Notes: generated by a model not told the origin, from the letters alone. DNA of 60,736 nt from Candidatus Bathyarchaeota archaeon (GCA_018396915.1 JAGTRD010000004.1:2987-63722), one strand, 5' to 3'. Positions 27,254 to 36,991 are shown, counted from the stretch's first letter. Numbers and translations: made by a program.

Positions 27254-27337
27254 CCAGCCTCTTTTGAGGCATCATAAAAGGAAGGAATAGAGCATATATA
27301 AGTTTAATCTCGATATTTAAGAGTGGGTGCATATGTC

Positions 27338-28252
27338 ATGGTTTCAAAGAATGTTTCTGTAGGGTTTATCGGCCTTGGCAACATGGGTTTGCCTATGGCC
27401 AAGAATATTTTGAGAGCAGGTTATCCCCTGACAGTCTGGAATAGAACAGTTGAGCGGGCTGAAAATCTGGCTCAAGTCGGTGCGAAAGTAGCTTTGAACC
27501 CAGCCCAACTTGCCTCGGAAACCTCGGTGATTATAACTATGCTCTCAGGACCTTCTGCCGTCCAGGAAGTTGTCTTAGGAGCCACATCCTCCCCACCACC
27601 TGTGATTGATGGCATAGGAGCTGGCAAAGTCTTAGTGGATATGACGACGAACTTGCCGAGCATATCTAAAATGGTCGCTGACAAGATTTGTGAGCGAGGT
27701 GGTGATATGCTCGACGCCCCGGTCTCAGGAAGCGTCAAACCGGCGACTGAAGGAACATTGACGATAATGGTTGGGGGAAGGAGAGAGACTCTTGATAGAG
27801 TGAAGCCTATCCTCGAGACCATGGGCAAGAAAATATTTCATGTAGGCGGGAACGGAGATGGATGCTCGATGAAACTTGCCTTGAACATGCATCTGGGCGC
27901 GTTGATGGCTTCCTTCTCTGAATCCTTCATGTTCGCTGTCAAGGCAGGTCTAGATCCGAAGATTGTTCTGGATGTGTTCAACAACACTGTCTTGAAAACC
28001 TATATCTCCGAGACTAAGGGCCAGAAGATCATCGATGGAGACTGGAGCGCGGCCTTTGCCTTGGGCTTGATGGCTAAGGACCTGGACCTAGCCTCAGATA
28101 CGGCCAGGCAGATGAAAATTCCTATACCAATCACAAGTCTGGTCAAGGAGCTATTCTACGCATGTGTCGCCAACAGCAAGGAGAACCTGGACTTCTCAGC
28201 CGTTGCGACCTTGCTTGAACAGATGGGAAACGTTAAAATATCTGCGCGGTAG
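27338..28252 (+). CDS. beta-hydroxyacid dehydrogenase (3-hydroxyisobutyrate dehydrogenase family)
   Basis: A protein of about 304 residues with NAD(P) loop GFIGLGNMGLPMAKNIL, substrate motif DAPVSGSVKPATEGTLTIMVGG, and the catalytic lysine region GCSMKLALNMHLG. The family reduces or oxidises hydroxyacids such as 3-hydroxyisobutyrate, tartronate semialdehyde or glyoxylate. A TATA-like CATATATAAG at about -45 suggests a short leader. A GTG at 27323 is an alternative start. It lies between the sugar transporter and an alcohol dehydrogenase, consistent with fermentation of imported carbon. Confidence 0.88.
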   Translation: MVSKNVSVGFIGLGNMGLPMAKNILRAGYPLTVWNRTVERAENLAQVGAKVALNPAQLASETSVIITMLSGPSAVQEVVLGATSSPPPVIDGIGAGKVLVDMTTNLPSISKMVADKICERGGDMLDAPVSGSVKPATEGTLTIMVGGRRETLDRVKPILETMGKKIFHVGGNGDGCSMKLALNMHLGALMASFSESFMFAVKAGLDPKIVLDVFNNTVLKTYISETKGQKIIDGDWSAAFALGLMAKDLDLASDTARQMKIPIPITSLVKELFYACVANSKENLDFSAVATLLEQMGNVKISAR

Positions 28253-28265
28253 CCTCTGAACTATT

Positions 28266-29402
28266 CTAGAGGATCTCACGTAGAATCTCATCCACAACTT
28301 CACCGGTGACTTCCCTAGGATTGTTTGCAACCCTAGCCGCTGAGAATCCATGCTCAACTATCCATGGAATCTCATCCTCACCTATACCTAACTCGCTCAG
28401 CCTGACCGGCTCACCAATATCCACCATCAACCTCCTAAGGGTCTCCGCAGCCTCATCAATACTTCCCACACCCATGGTCTGGAGGAGTCTCGGAACCTTT
28501 CCCGGTATGGATGGCGCGTTGAACCTTATGAACGATGGAAGCGTGAGGGCGCAGGCTAAACCATGGGGTACACCGAACCTAACCGTCAACGGGTATGATA
28601 TTGAGTGAGCCGCAGTGGCCATTGCGTTACTGAGGGCCATACCTGCAAGGAGGGCTCCCAAAGCCATCTCAGACCTTGCTTCCATATCCATAGGGTCCTC
28701 GCAGGCCCTCCTCAGGTTCGGAAGAATATGTCTAAGAGCCTCCAAAGCCAGGGAGTCTGTTATAGGCTGGGACCTTTTTGCCCAGTAAGACTCGATGGCG
28801 TGTGATATTGCGTCGAGACCCGTGTCGGCGGTGACTTTTCTAGGCATCGTCCTGCTGAGTGATGGGTCGACTAAGGCGATGTCTGGGTATAGGTACGGGT
28901 GGTTTGCAGCCTTCTTGGTCCCATTCTCGGGGTCGCTTACGATGGAGTATGGTGTGACCTCGCTTCCAGTCCCTGAGGTTGTTGGAACAGCTATCATGGG
29001 TAGGCCTTTGCCGTCGATTCTTGTCGGCGTTATGAATAGTTCGGCTGGACTCTTATCCTTGTTACCTAACGCGGCTGCGACTTTGGCGACGTCTATCGGG
29101 CTCCCTCCACCTAAACCAACAACCAACTCGCAACGCCTATCCCTCAGGGTCCGATGGGCCTCCTCGAAAGTCTTCATGGCCGGGTTAGGCTCAACCATAT
29201 CGAAGACCTCAACATCGATAGGCTTCAATAATCCTATCACCCTATCCAGCACACCATGCTCCTTTGTAGCCCTCTTACCAGTCACAATAAGAACCCTCGA
29301 CGCGCCCAGCTCAGCTGCGAATGCACCTATCTGGCTCAAACAATCGCCAAAAACAACTCTGACAGGCATATGAAATGACCAGTTTGAGATTGGGGCGAAC
29401 AT
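28266..29402 (-). CDS. iron-containing alcohol dehydrogenase
   Basis: A 378-residue group III alcohol dehydrogenase: GGGSPIDVAKVAA cofactor loop, VPTTSGTGSEVTPY, and the metal site DTGLDAISHAIES with HSISYPLTVRFGVPHG. It interconverts an alcohol and an aldehyde or ketone with NAD(P)H and could feed the AOR enzymes. The start is placed at ATG 29402; a TTG at 29426 adds eight residues. It converges with the dehydrogenase gene on its left. Confidence 0.88.
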   Translation of the reverse strand: MFAPISNWSFHMPVRVVFGDCLSQIGAFAAELGASRVLIVTGKRATKEHGVLDRVIGLLKPIDVEVFDMVEPNPAMKTFEEAHRTLRDRRCELVVGLGGGSPIDVAKVAAALGNKDKSPAELFITPTRIDGKGLPMIAVPTTSGTGSEVTPYSIVSDPENGTKKAANHPYLYPDIALVDPSLSRTMPRKVTADTGLDAISHAIESYWAKRSQPITDSLALEALRHILPNLRRACEDPMDMEARSEMALGALLAGMALSNAMATAAHSISYPLTVRFGVPHGLACALTLPSFIRFNAPSIPGKVPRLLQTMGVGSIDEAAETLRRLMVDIGEPVRLSELGIGEDEIPWIVEHGFSAARVANNPREVTGEVVDEILREIL

Positions 29403-29694
29403 AACTATTCCAAAATATTTGATCAATTCTGGTAGATAATAATCTTTGGGATATAATCGTGGATACTAAGCCTCATGATATTTCAGAGTCGCTGAGACAT
29501 ATTCTGTTCCGTGTATACATATGAGAATCCTAATACTCTTTTCTGATATCATGAGGAAGATGTTTCTAAAATATGTCTGTGACAGGTAGAATAGTTTTGG
29601 AAAGTCTTCGTCTAGCCGAATAGTTACCGTTTGACGGAGGACATAGATATTCTGTTGGTTAATAGGGAAAAAATGAGGGGTTATTGGGTTTGTC

Positions 29695-31572
29695 TTATGG
29701 GACGTTCGGGTATAGGCCCAGCTCGGTCAACTTCTCCTTTGTGGGTACTCCGTTCTCATCCATGCCCCTATGTTTGTAATATGCTTCGATTGCTTTGGTT
29801 ATTCCCTCCACAGTCGGCAGCTTGTAGGCTGACTCACTCGTCGTCTTCGGCTCCTCAAGCAGCCTCCTCGGATGGGCCAGGTCATCCTTCTTAGTTATGC
29901 CATATCTGATGTTGAGGAGTCTGCATAGATGGTAGATCCTCTCCCCTGCCTTGCGGAGTTGCTGCATACTCCAGTTTAGGCCAGTGGCTGCGTTGAAAGT
30001 GTTCAATATGTCGGTCATCGTGTAGTTTGCAAAGAACATGAATTTGCAGTGGCCAAGAGAGTTTACAATGTTGTTCCAGTCCTGGTATATTGCGGTGGTT
30101 ACCTCGGCGTTCTTCCATGACCAACGCTCATCTGGCGGGGCTGTCGGCTTACCCAACTCCGGCAGGACAAGGTTCACGATGAATAGGTGCTGTGGATTGC
30201 CCCTCTCATGGCATGGGCCTCTTGAGGAGTCTGTACAGTAGGCTAGGCCTGCGACGAATGCGGCTCTAGGATCGTGGGCAGCTATCTCGTTACCCTTCTG
30301 CTGGATAGCCCAAGCCTCTGAACCCTTGCCAATAGCTTCCGAGGCTCTCTTTACACCCTCACCGAGCAGCCATCCGAGCTTCGTTTCCCTGAGGCCTATC
30401 CTCCTAACCATCTCCACCATAGCCTCAGCGTTTCCCCACGTCAACTCTAAACCTTCGGTGTCCTCCTTTGTTATGACACCTTTTTCATATGACTCCATAG
30501 CCCAAGCAAGAACTGATCCTAGAGATATTGTGTCCAGAGTATACATGTTGGCTAGGTCGTTTGCCTTACATATAGCGTCTAGGTCGTCGACCATGCAGTT
30601 GAAACCCAGCATGGCAAAGGTCTCATATTCTGGACCTACACTCGTTATGGTCTCGCCCTTCCATCTATACGTGATTTTTCTATGGCATCCAAGTGTACAG
30701 TAGAGGCATGGCCAAGGCTTAGCCTGAAGATACTCTGTATATCTTGGCGCCCCAATGAGTTTAACACCCTCATCCCAGCTTCCGAGCCTCCAGTTCTTTA
30801 TGGGCAGGTTGCCCCTCTCGTTGAAAGGAACTGCTGCGAATGCTGTTCCGTGGGTTCTCATGTTCACACCGCTCTCGTACACCTTCTTGTTTATCTCCTT
30901 GTTCAACTCTGCAAGCCTGTCTGGATCCGCATACTCAACTTCCTTCGAACCTTTAACAGCGACGGCTTTAAGGTTCTTTGAGCCCATGACAGCTCCCATG
31001 CCCGTCCTGCTTGCATATGACCTGTTCTCGTGGCCGATGCACGAGTAGCGTACAAGCCTCTCAGCACCTTGGCCTATACAAGCGACTTGAACGCCTTGCT
31101 CACCAATATCCTTGATCAGTGTGTCATTTGTGTAGTAGGAGTCTTTACCCCAAAGGTATGATGCGTCTCTGAGCTCAGCAGTATCCTCCGTAAGCCAGAG
31201 GTAGGTTGGTTTCTCAGCCTTCCCTTGAAATATTATTGCGTCGTAACCTGTCCTCTTCAGGGTTATGCCGAATGAGCCTGTAGCCGCTGCCTCACCGTTA
31301 ATGTTGCTCAATGGGTTTCTGGCTATGACAGACCATTTCCCCGCCCCTGTCTGAGCTATTCCGTGAAAGATCCCTGTGGCGAATATCAGCCTATTACCTG
31401 GATCGAATGGACCGACATCCGCTGGAACCTCATGGTAGAGGAATCTATGGCCGAGCCCAGGTCCGCCGAGGAAGTATTCATATACTATGTCAGGCACCTC
31501 TTCCGTAGTGATCTTCTTCTTTGTCAGGTCTACCCTCAGAATTCTGTTCCATACACCCTTCATTATTTTCAC
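29695..31572 (-). CDS. aldehyde:ferredoxin oxidoreductase 2
   Basis: A 625-residue AOR with the standard regions: RVDLTKKKITTEEVPD, FLGGPGLGHRFLYHEVP, SFGITLKRTGYDAI, the cluster cysteines PCLYCTLGCHRK (C-x2-C-x3-C as in Pyrococcus AOR), and YCTDSSRGPCHERGN. It is only distantly like AOR 1 and has no ferredoxin gene beside it; a MoaD-like gene precedes it in the same direction. It probably oxidises a different aldehyde or serves a pterin-poor condition. Confidence 0.9.
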   Translation of the reverse strand: MKIMKGVWNRILRVDLTKKKITTEEVPDIVYEYFLGGPGLGHRFLYHEVPADVGPFDPGNRLIFATGIFHGIAQTGAGKWSVIARNPLSNINGEAAATGSFGITLKRTGYDAIIFQGKAEKPTYLWLTEDTAELRDASYLWGKDSYYTNDTLIKDIGEQGVQVACIGQGAERLVRYSCIGHENRSYASRTGMGAVMGSKNLKAVAVKGSKEVEYADPDRLAELNKEINKKVYESGVNMRTHGTAFAAVPFNERGNLPIKNWRLGSWDEGVKLIGAPRYTEYLQAKPWPCLYCTLGCHRKITYRWKGETITSVGPEYETFAMLGFNCMVDDLDAICKANDLANMYTLDTISLGSVLAWAMESYEKGVITKEDTEGLELTWGNAEAMVEMVRRIGLRETKLGWLLGEGVKRASEAIGKGSEAWAIQQKGNEIAAHDPRAAFVAGLAYCTDSSRGPCHERGNPQHLFIVNLVLPELGKPTAPPDERWSWKNAEVTTAIYQDWNNIVNSLGHCKFMFFANYTMTDILNTFNAATGLNWSMQQLRKAGERIYHLCRLLNIRYGITKKDDLAHPRRLLEEPKTTSESAYKLPTVEGITKAIEAYYKHRGMDENGVPTKEKLTELGLYPNVP

Positions 31573-31712
31573 ACCTTCCGGTGTTGAGTAATCTTCAACC
31601 CCAACTAATATATTAATTCTACTGGCGGGGGATAGCCTTCCGAAAAATTCAGACCCACAGGTAATTGGAAGGTGTGTTCCTGAAAGTCATATGTTGATGT
31701 TCTTGGAGGCGG

Positions 31713-32003
31713 CTAACCTGCAGCGCAAGGTTCAAGTATAGATACTATGTCACCGTCGACGATCCTTTTAGCCAAGGCTTGATCATTGATGAGTCCGAGA
31801 CTCTGATTATTTACCAGGATCATAAGGTGTTGGTATCCTGACTCAGGATTCTTCAGCAGCGGCTTAAGGTTAGGATACTCACTCGATAGAGTCTCAAGTA
31901 AATGTTCCAGGCTTGGATTCGACGGTAGCTCAAGCTCAACCTGATCTCTTCCAGCCGCACTCCTCAAACATGTGTGAAGTTTAACCGTAACCTTACCCAA
32001 CAT
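31713..32003 (-). CDS. MoaD/ThiS-like protein with non-canonical C-terminus
   Basis: A 96-residue ubiquitin-like fold: KVTVKLHTCLRSAAGRDQVELEL, LMILVNNQS, DGDIVSILEPCAAG. MoaD ends in Gly-Gly, whose last glycine becomes a thiocarboxylate for molybdopterin or tungstopterin; here the end is Ala-Gly, so activation by an E1-like enzyme is uncertain. It sits 140 bases before AOR 2 on the same strand, the usual AOR-linked position. The E1-like gene at 15241 is a possible partner. Confidence 0.75.
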   Translation of the reverse strand: MLGKVTVKLHTCLRSAAGRDQVELELPSNPSLEHLLETLSSEYPNLKPLLKNPESGYQHLMILVNNQSLGLINDQALAKRIVDGDIVSILEPCAAG

Positions 32004-32248
32004 CCTCCCCCCATAATTTACAGATCGAGGAAACGTTCTTAGATATGAATTTTTCTAGTCTACGGCCATAATTCAAGATCCAGACTGTAGGATCCAAAGG
32101 CGAGATGGCTCCGCTAAGTATCATTTGCAGGAGTCCCCAACCATATGCTCAATAATGCTGGAACTTTACATGAACACGGGCAAGAGTTACTTAAGAGATC
32201 ACAAGATATCGAAGCATTCCTTATCGAATCTAGGTATTTTGTAAGTTC

Positions 32249-32551
32249 TTGGGAGGGGAAGAGATAAAAACATCTTGGAACCCTGTAAGATCGGGATGGG
32301 GATCCTTGGAAGCCTATATTCTGGTAAACACCGAGTCAGGTAAATTGTGGAAGGTGGCTGAGGAGGCCCTGAAGATTCCAGGTGTCAAGATGGCCCACGC
32401 CGTCACTGGAGAATATGATGTCATAGCCTACGCTGAATTTCCAAACATTCAGGACCTGGAGAGGATAATCAGAGTCTTCCAGTTGATTGAAGGCGTGGTT
32501 AGAACTCATACTTCAATAGCTATACCGACAAGACTCTCCGAGGAGCATTAG
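32249..32551 (+). CDS. stand-alone Lrp/AsnC ligand-binding (RAM) domain
   Basis: A 100-residue protein with EAYILVNTESGKLWKVAEEAL, VTGEYDVIAYAEFP and VRTHTSIAI, the beta-alpha-beta RAM fold of Lrp/AsnC regulators without the HTH part. Such domains bind amino acids or act as regulators with a partner. The TTG start is poorly marked, since GGGAGGGG follows rather than precedes it. Function unknown. Confidence 0.65.
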   Translation: MGGEEIKTSWNPVRSGWGSLEAYILVNTESGKLWKVAEEALKIPGVKMAHAVTGEYDVIAYAEFPNIQDLERIIRVFQLIEGVVRTHTSIAIPTRLSEEH

Positions 32552-32697
32552 ATATTTGGGAAAGGATGTCTGGAGTGGCAACCTTATACGTCAGGCCTCT
32601 TTTATAAACACTCGATCGGCTTGCATACTGGTCACTTCGGTAAAGGTTTGATTAAATATCTGTATCGGCTCGTGCATGGCAAGGGAACTTTTCCAGG

Positions 32698-34305
32698 ATG
32701 ATATGGATGGCTGAGATAGTCATTAAACCTCACGATAGGAAGGCTATATTGAATGTTGGCCGTACCATCCTATCATATCTTCAGGAGCTCGACGTTGACA
32801 TCGATGCTTCATGCGGTGGCAGGGGGGTATGCGGCAAATGTCTGGTCAAGGCTCTTCCAGATGAAAGTTTAGCTCCACCCACCGAGGCTGAGAGGAGACT
32901 TGCAAAGCCAGGCTTCAGACTTGCATGCCAAGCGAGGATTCTGAGAGACGACCAGAACCTTCAGGTTGAAGTCCCAACGTATGCCATATACAAGATTTTA
33001 GGGAGGGGGGTCGTCAAGCCTGTACCTCTCAACCCCCCTGTATTGAGACGATTTACCCCTGAGGGTGAGAAGGTCTACTGGAGAAATGTTATGGTCGACG
33101 AGTATCGGGGTGAGATTTACGGGTTAGCCCTGGATGTTGGAACTACAACCTTAGCTATGTACTGGGTAAACTTGGAGACAGGTGTTGTTGAACACATATC
33201 TTCAATGCTCAACCCCCAGATCAGGTATGGCGACAATGTCATCGACAGGATAAATTATGCGAGGATGGGTAGGCAGATGGACTTGGAGAATGCTGTCCGA
33301 GGCGGGGTCAACCAGATGATCTTGCAGAGGCCTATAAATCCAGACCACATCTACGAAGTCGCAGTCGTCGGTAATACGGTTATGAGGGATCTGTTCATAG
33401 GCCATCCCGTCAGCCAGATGGGCGAGGCTCCCTTCGAACCTCTAAGCACAAGCCCAGTGAATAAGTCTGCGGGAGAGTTGGGTTTGAAGGTGAACAGGGC
33501 TGCAAACGTCTACGCTTTACCTCTGATAGGCCACTTCGTAGGTGCAGACGCCTTGGCGGTGATCCTGGCCACTGAGATGCATCTCAGCCGGGAGGTTGTG
33601 ATGGCGATCGATATTGGAACGAACACTGAGATAGCTGTTGGATGTGAGGATGGAATAATGGTGACCTCATGTGCCTCTGGACCTGCTTTTGAAGGTTCAG
33701 GTGTAAAGTGTGGGATCGGAGCCGTTGAAGGAGCCATCCAGAGCGTTGAGATAGCTGAAGACCTGAAGGTAAAATATGAGACTATAGGTGGTGCACCGCC
33801 CATAGGGATCTGTGGATCCGGTCTGATAGACCTTCTGGCCCAGATGCTTGATAGGGGGGTAATCGATTGGAGGGGAAGATTCACATCTGGAAGAGGGAGG
33901 CTCATAATAGTCGGGGATAATGGGCGGATATTCATAGATGGGGAGGATATAGACAATTTGAAGCTTGCGAAATCGGCTATAAACGTCGGCGCCAAGGCTC
34001 TGATGAAACATTACGGCGTCAAGGTGAAGGATATAAGTAGGCTGTATCTGGCTGGCGCCTTCGGAAACTACATAAATCCAATGAACGCGGTCAAAATAGG
34101 AATGTTACCGAACATACCGTTGAAGAAGATTGTGAAGGTTGGGAATGCAGCCATTGAAGGCGCGAGGGAGGTTCTGGTCTCCCAAGAGAAGAGGAATGAG
34201 GCTGAGAAGATCCCTAGCAAGACAAGACATCTCAGGCTTGAGGTTGAGGAGGACTTCCATGACATGTTCATCCAAGGACTCTCTTTCAGCAGATACAGAT
34301 CCTAG
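32698..34305 (+). CDS. RACo-like ATP-dependent corrinoid reductive activator
   Basis: A 535-residue protein. Residues 5-100 hold a plant-type [2Fe-2S] ferredoxin (CGGRGVCGKC and a distal LACQARI). From about 150 there is an ASKHA-type domain with LALDVGTTTLAMYWV, DIGTNTEIAVG, and LYLAGAFGNYINP. RACo/RamA proteins reduce inactive Co(II) corrinoid to Co(I) with ATP, restarting corrinoid methyltransferases. It converges with the DUF166-corrinoid operon and shares a CTAG stop with its last gene, which points to service of that corrinoid protein. Confidence 0.88.
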   Translation: MIWMAEIVIKPHDRKAILNVGRTILSYLQELDVDIDASCGGRGVCGKCLVKALPDESLAPPTEAERRLAKPGFRLACQARILRDDQNLQVEVPTYAIYKILGRGVVKPVPLNPPVLRRFTPEGEKVYWRNVMVDEYRGEIYGLALDVGTTTLAMYWVNLETGVVEHISSMLNPQIRYGDNVIDRINYARMGRQMDLENAVRGGVNQMILQRPINPDHIYEVAVVGNTVMRDLFIGHPVSQMGEAPFEPLSTSPVNKSAGELGLKVNRAANVYALPLIGHFVGADALAVILATEMHLSREVVMAIDIGTNTEIAVGCEDGIMVTSCASGPAFEGSGVKCGIGAVEGAIQSVEIAEDLKVKYETIGGAPPIGICGSGLIDLLAQMLDRGVIDWRGRFTSGRGRLIIVGDNGRIFIDGEDIDNLKLAKSAINVGAKALMKHYGVKVKDISRLYLAGAFGNYINPMNAVKIGMLPNIPLKKIVKVGNAAIEGAREVLVSQEKRNEAEKIPSKTRHLRLEVEEDFHDMFIQGLSFSRYRS

Positions 34306-35282
34306 AATCGGCTCGGTGCAGGTTTCAGTCGGCCATCGACCTTAATGATCCTACCCTCCTTAATCAATTCCTCAACATATAGGCGGAATGTTCTGTTGGC
34401 TTCACACAGTTTGTCTGTGTTCGCCCAGTCCCCAGGCTTTCCAACAACTTTCTCCTCCAACCTATCAACATCGACTTCCCCACCTTCAACGATCTCTTTT
34501 AGAATAATTTCTTTGGCGGTTGGCCAACCGCAAGCCTCGAATATAGCGTCTTTGAGAAGGTCTCCCGCCTGCTGCATCAGGGGGCAAGCAGGATCCATCT
34601 CCGCAAGACAGTAGTTCTCAGCGTTCTCGTTATGGTGCTCCTCATAGATCTTCCTTAGGAGGAGCTCTCTGTCGATATATGGGAAACCCACAAGTTTCTG
34701 GGCTACTGCTGAGGCTGTTCCGCTGGGTGTATCCCTCAGGACTTGGATCGACCTTATCACCTTCTTATCCTCATCGAGTGTTATCTTGAATCTTGGTCTA
34801 CCGAAACTCTTTGCAAACTCGGCTATGACTTCGTTTTCACTTCTGTCCAATGCGCAGAAGGGTTCAGGAAATTCTATATACACACCCATCCTCTCGAGGT
34901 CTTCCTGAATTGTTCTCTTTGCTTCAGGGGCCATAGCCCTATCGTCTATAGGGTAAAGTACAGCTTTGACCCTCAACCTTCTTGCTATAGGAGGGATCAA
35001 GTCTCCAAGTTTAGGATGTATACCGAGAACCAGGAGAAGGTCAGACTCAATAGTAGGTAGGTCTGCTGGAACATATTTTTCAGGCTCCTCCCATAACTTC
35101 GACAAGAGATCCCCATTTGAAGGATGTATCTCAAGTATAGTTTCAGGCTTCAACTCGTATACGCCGAATATCTTGTCAGCGAAACCTTTCATGGCGAGGT
35201 TGTTGACAACCTGCTCGCCGAATGGACCCCTATATAGTATGTATATCCTCATATCGGCCAGCCCCCACACTGCACGCATCAA
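34302..35282 (-). CDS. DUF166 family protein 1
   Basis: A 326-residue DUF166 protein. It shares with the second copy YIEFPEPFCALD, RFKITLDEDKKVIRSIQVLRDTPSGT, and QKLVGFPYI. Its own YCLAEMDPACPLMQQ gives two more cysteines. DUF166 is sometimes called putative thymidylate synthase, but no function is established. The conserved cysteines and the corrinoid neighbour suggest a role in corrinoid or methyl chemistry (inference). It is the last gene of the operon, 85 bases after the corrinoid gene. Confidence 0.75.
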   Translation of the reverse strand: MMRAVWGLADMRIYILYRGPFGEQVVNNLAMKGFADKIFGVYELKPETILEIHPSNGDLLSKLWEEPEKYVPADLPTIESDLLLVLGIHPKLGDLIPPIARRLRVKAVLYPIDDRAMAPEAKRTIQEDLERMGVYIEFPEPFCALDRSENEVIAEFAKSFGRPRFKITLDEDKKVIRSIQVLRDTPSGTASAVAQKLVGFPYIDRELLLRKIYEEHHNENAENYCLAEMDPACPLMQQAGDLLKDAIFEACGWPTAKEIILKEIVEGGEVDVDRLEEKVVGKPGDWANTDKLCEANRTFRLYVEELIKEGRIIKVDGRLKPAPSRF

Positions 35283-35366
35283 CCTTTTTTAATTGCAGGT
35301 AGGATTCTGCCTCATGCCTGACGAATCATCCATCGAACTCATCAGTTGATAGGTTTAATTTATATC

Positions 35367-36011
35367 TCAAGGGTTGATGAATGAAAGGCACTTCTTCAAC
35401 CCGTCTATGCAATCCCTACCGTAAGCGTCTACACCTATCTTCTCAGCAAAATTCTCAGTCACAGCCCTTCCACCGATTATAATCTTAACCTTGTCCCTGA
35501 GATTCATCCTCTTCAACTCTTCAACAACCTCACTCATATATGATACTGTTGAGGTCAAGAGGGAGGACATTCCAAGAATCTCAGGCTTGAACTCCTTAAC
35601 CTTTGCTGCAAAATCCTCCTTAGCTACGTCTACACCGAGGTCGATGACCTCAAATCCATTTGACTCAAGCATTATGGAGAATATTGCTTTACCGATGTCG
35701 TGTACGTCACCCTTCACCGTCCCAACCACAACCCGACCCCTCGCCCTCAATGATCTCTTGAAGTGAGGTTTGAGAACCTCTATGGCTCTCTTCATATTTC
35801 TACCAGCGACTATCAAGTCTGAGGTGAAGTATCTTTTGAAAGATTCACTCTCGTAACCTCTACCTATCTCCTCCAGACCCATAGAGAGGTCCTCAAATAT
35901 TCTGTAGGGGTCCGTTCCCTCCCCTAATCTCTTCACACAGTAATCCCTGATCTTACGTCCTCCAAAGTCGAGTAGAACCTCCAAGATCACATCTAAATCT
36001 TTTTTTGGCAT
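35367..36011 (-). CDS. corrinoid protein (MtbC/MtmC-like)
   Basis: A 214-residue corrinoid protein: N-terminal helical cap (about 90 residues, RKIRDYCVKRLGEGT), then a B12-binding Rossmann domain with GTVKGDVHDIGK (the DxHxxG cobalt-binding histidine), MSSLLTSTVSYM and IIGGRAVTENF. It carries a methyl group between a methyltransferase and an acceptor. No methyltransferase gene adjoins it; it lies seven bases after one DUF166 gene and before another. The RACo-like protein is encoded on the opposite strand downstream. Confidence 0.9.
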   Translation of the reverse strand: MPKKDLDVILEVLLDFGGRKIRDYCVKRLGEGTDPYRIFEDLSMGLEEIGRGYESESFKRYFTSDLIVAGRNMKRAIEVLKPHFKRSLRARGRVVVGTVKGDVHDIGKAIFSIMLESNGFEVIDLGVDVAKEDFAAKVKEFKPEILGMSSLLTSTVSYMSEVVEELKRMNLRDKVKIIIGGRAVTENFAEKIGVDAYGRDCIDGLKKCLSFINP

Positions 36012-36017
36012 AAGGCT

Positions 36018-36761
36018 TCAACTCTGAGCTTCAATATTATTCGTTGAGGATGCTCTTAACAGAGATTCTTCGACTGTGCCACTCATTATCTTCGCCGCCT
36101 CATGTATCAAAGACCTTCCATATTGGGGCACCTCAACCTTGGATGCTAGGCATGGATAAAGTTGTGTGAGGAGGCCAGCCCTTGACGACGCTTCATTCAC
36201 CCTCAATCCGACAAGCCTCTCAGCTATAAAGTATGTGGCTCCGCAAGGTGAGCTACGCAACACATCTACCCTGCTTATCACCTCATTCCTCAGGGTGATC
36301 AGAAGCTTCGGCTTGCCAAACCTCTCTGCGAAGAGCCTGATGCAGTCATTGTTTACATTATCTTGGAGCGAGCATAGGGGTTTTGGAAAGGTGTAGGCAA
36401 CGCCCAATTCAACAAGCCTCTCAGAAACCTGCCTAATCAACCCTGACGGTACCCAATCATGATTGTCCACCGGACAGATAACCGAACTGGCCATCGTAGC
36501 TTCGGCGATCTCTGGGAGGATGGCTGCGACTGTTGGATGCTCCCCAAGAGAAAGAATTAGGTCGCAACGTGGAAGCTTGGGAATTACACTCTTAGGATCC
36601 TCCACTGGGTCTGGAAGCTTGTTTGGAAACTCGCAGACCTCAAGATTCCAGCCTTCAGGGAGCTTTCCCTTAATATTTGATACTATTCTATGACCGTAAA
36701 ATCCTTGAATCAGTGCACAGATGGATAGTTTCCGGTTTGTAACCATGCAGATCATCTTCAA
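36018..36761 (-). CDS. DUF166 family protein 2
   Basis: A 247-residue DUF166 protein with LSLGEHPTVAAILPEI, FPKPLCSLQDNV, DVLRSSPCGATYFIAERLVG and LYPCLASKV. It is shorter than the first copy at the C-terminus and keeps the FPxPxC and YPC cysteines. It is the first gene of a likely operon with the corrinoid protein. Function unknown. Confidence 0.75.
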   Translation of the reverse strand: MKMICMVTNRKLSICALIQGFYGHRIVSNIKGKLPEGWNLEVCEFPNKLPDPVEDPKSVIPKLPRCDLILSLGEHPTVAAILPEIAEATMASSVICPVDNHDWVPSGLIRQVSERLVELGVAYTFPKPLCSLQDNVNNDCIRLFAERFGKPKLLITLRNEVISRVDVLRSSPCGATYFIAERLVGLRVNEASSRAGLLTQLYPCLASKVEVPQYGRSLIHEAAKIMSGTVEESLLRASSTNNIEAQS

Positions 36762-36991
36762 AATTTTATAACTAATTCTTGACTATCCCTCTAGGGATGA
36801 ACCTCCTTTCATCTTCGATGGATATCAGTTCTTCCATATATCTAAATTCCTGGTCGAGAAAGATTGTAGACCATCCAATTTTATAAATGCCCTTTACCTT
36901 GTGTAATGAAGCTTCTTGTTTGCTGAGAACCACAGATAACATTCTGAGAACTATCTGGACATAGACTGGAAAAATATTATAATACTGTTCG

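Noticed and set aside
36772-36940. Minus-strand ORF end (MLSVVLSKQ... to FIPRGIVKN) upstream of the DUF166 operon
   Set aside because: It has no ribosome-binding site, lies between divergent genes, and most of the longer frame is antisense to the ACT gene.
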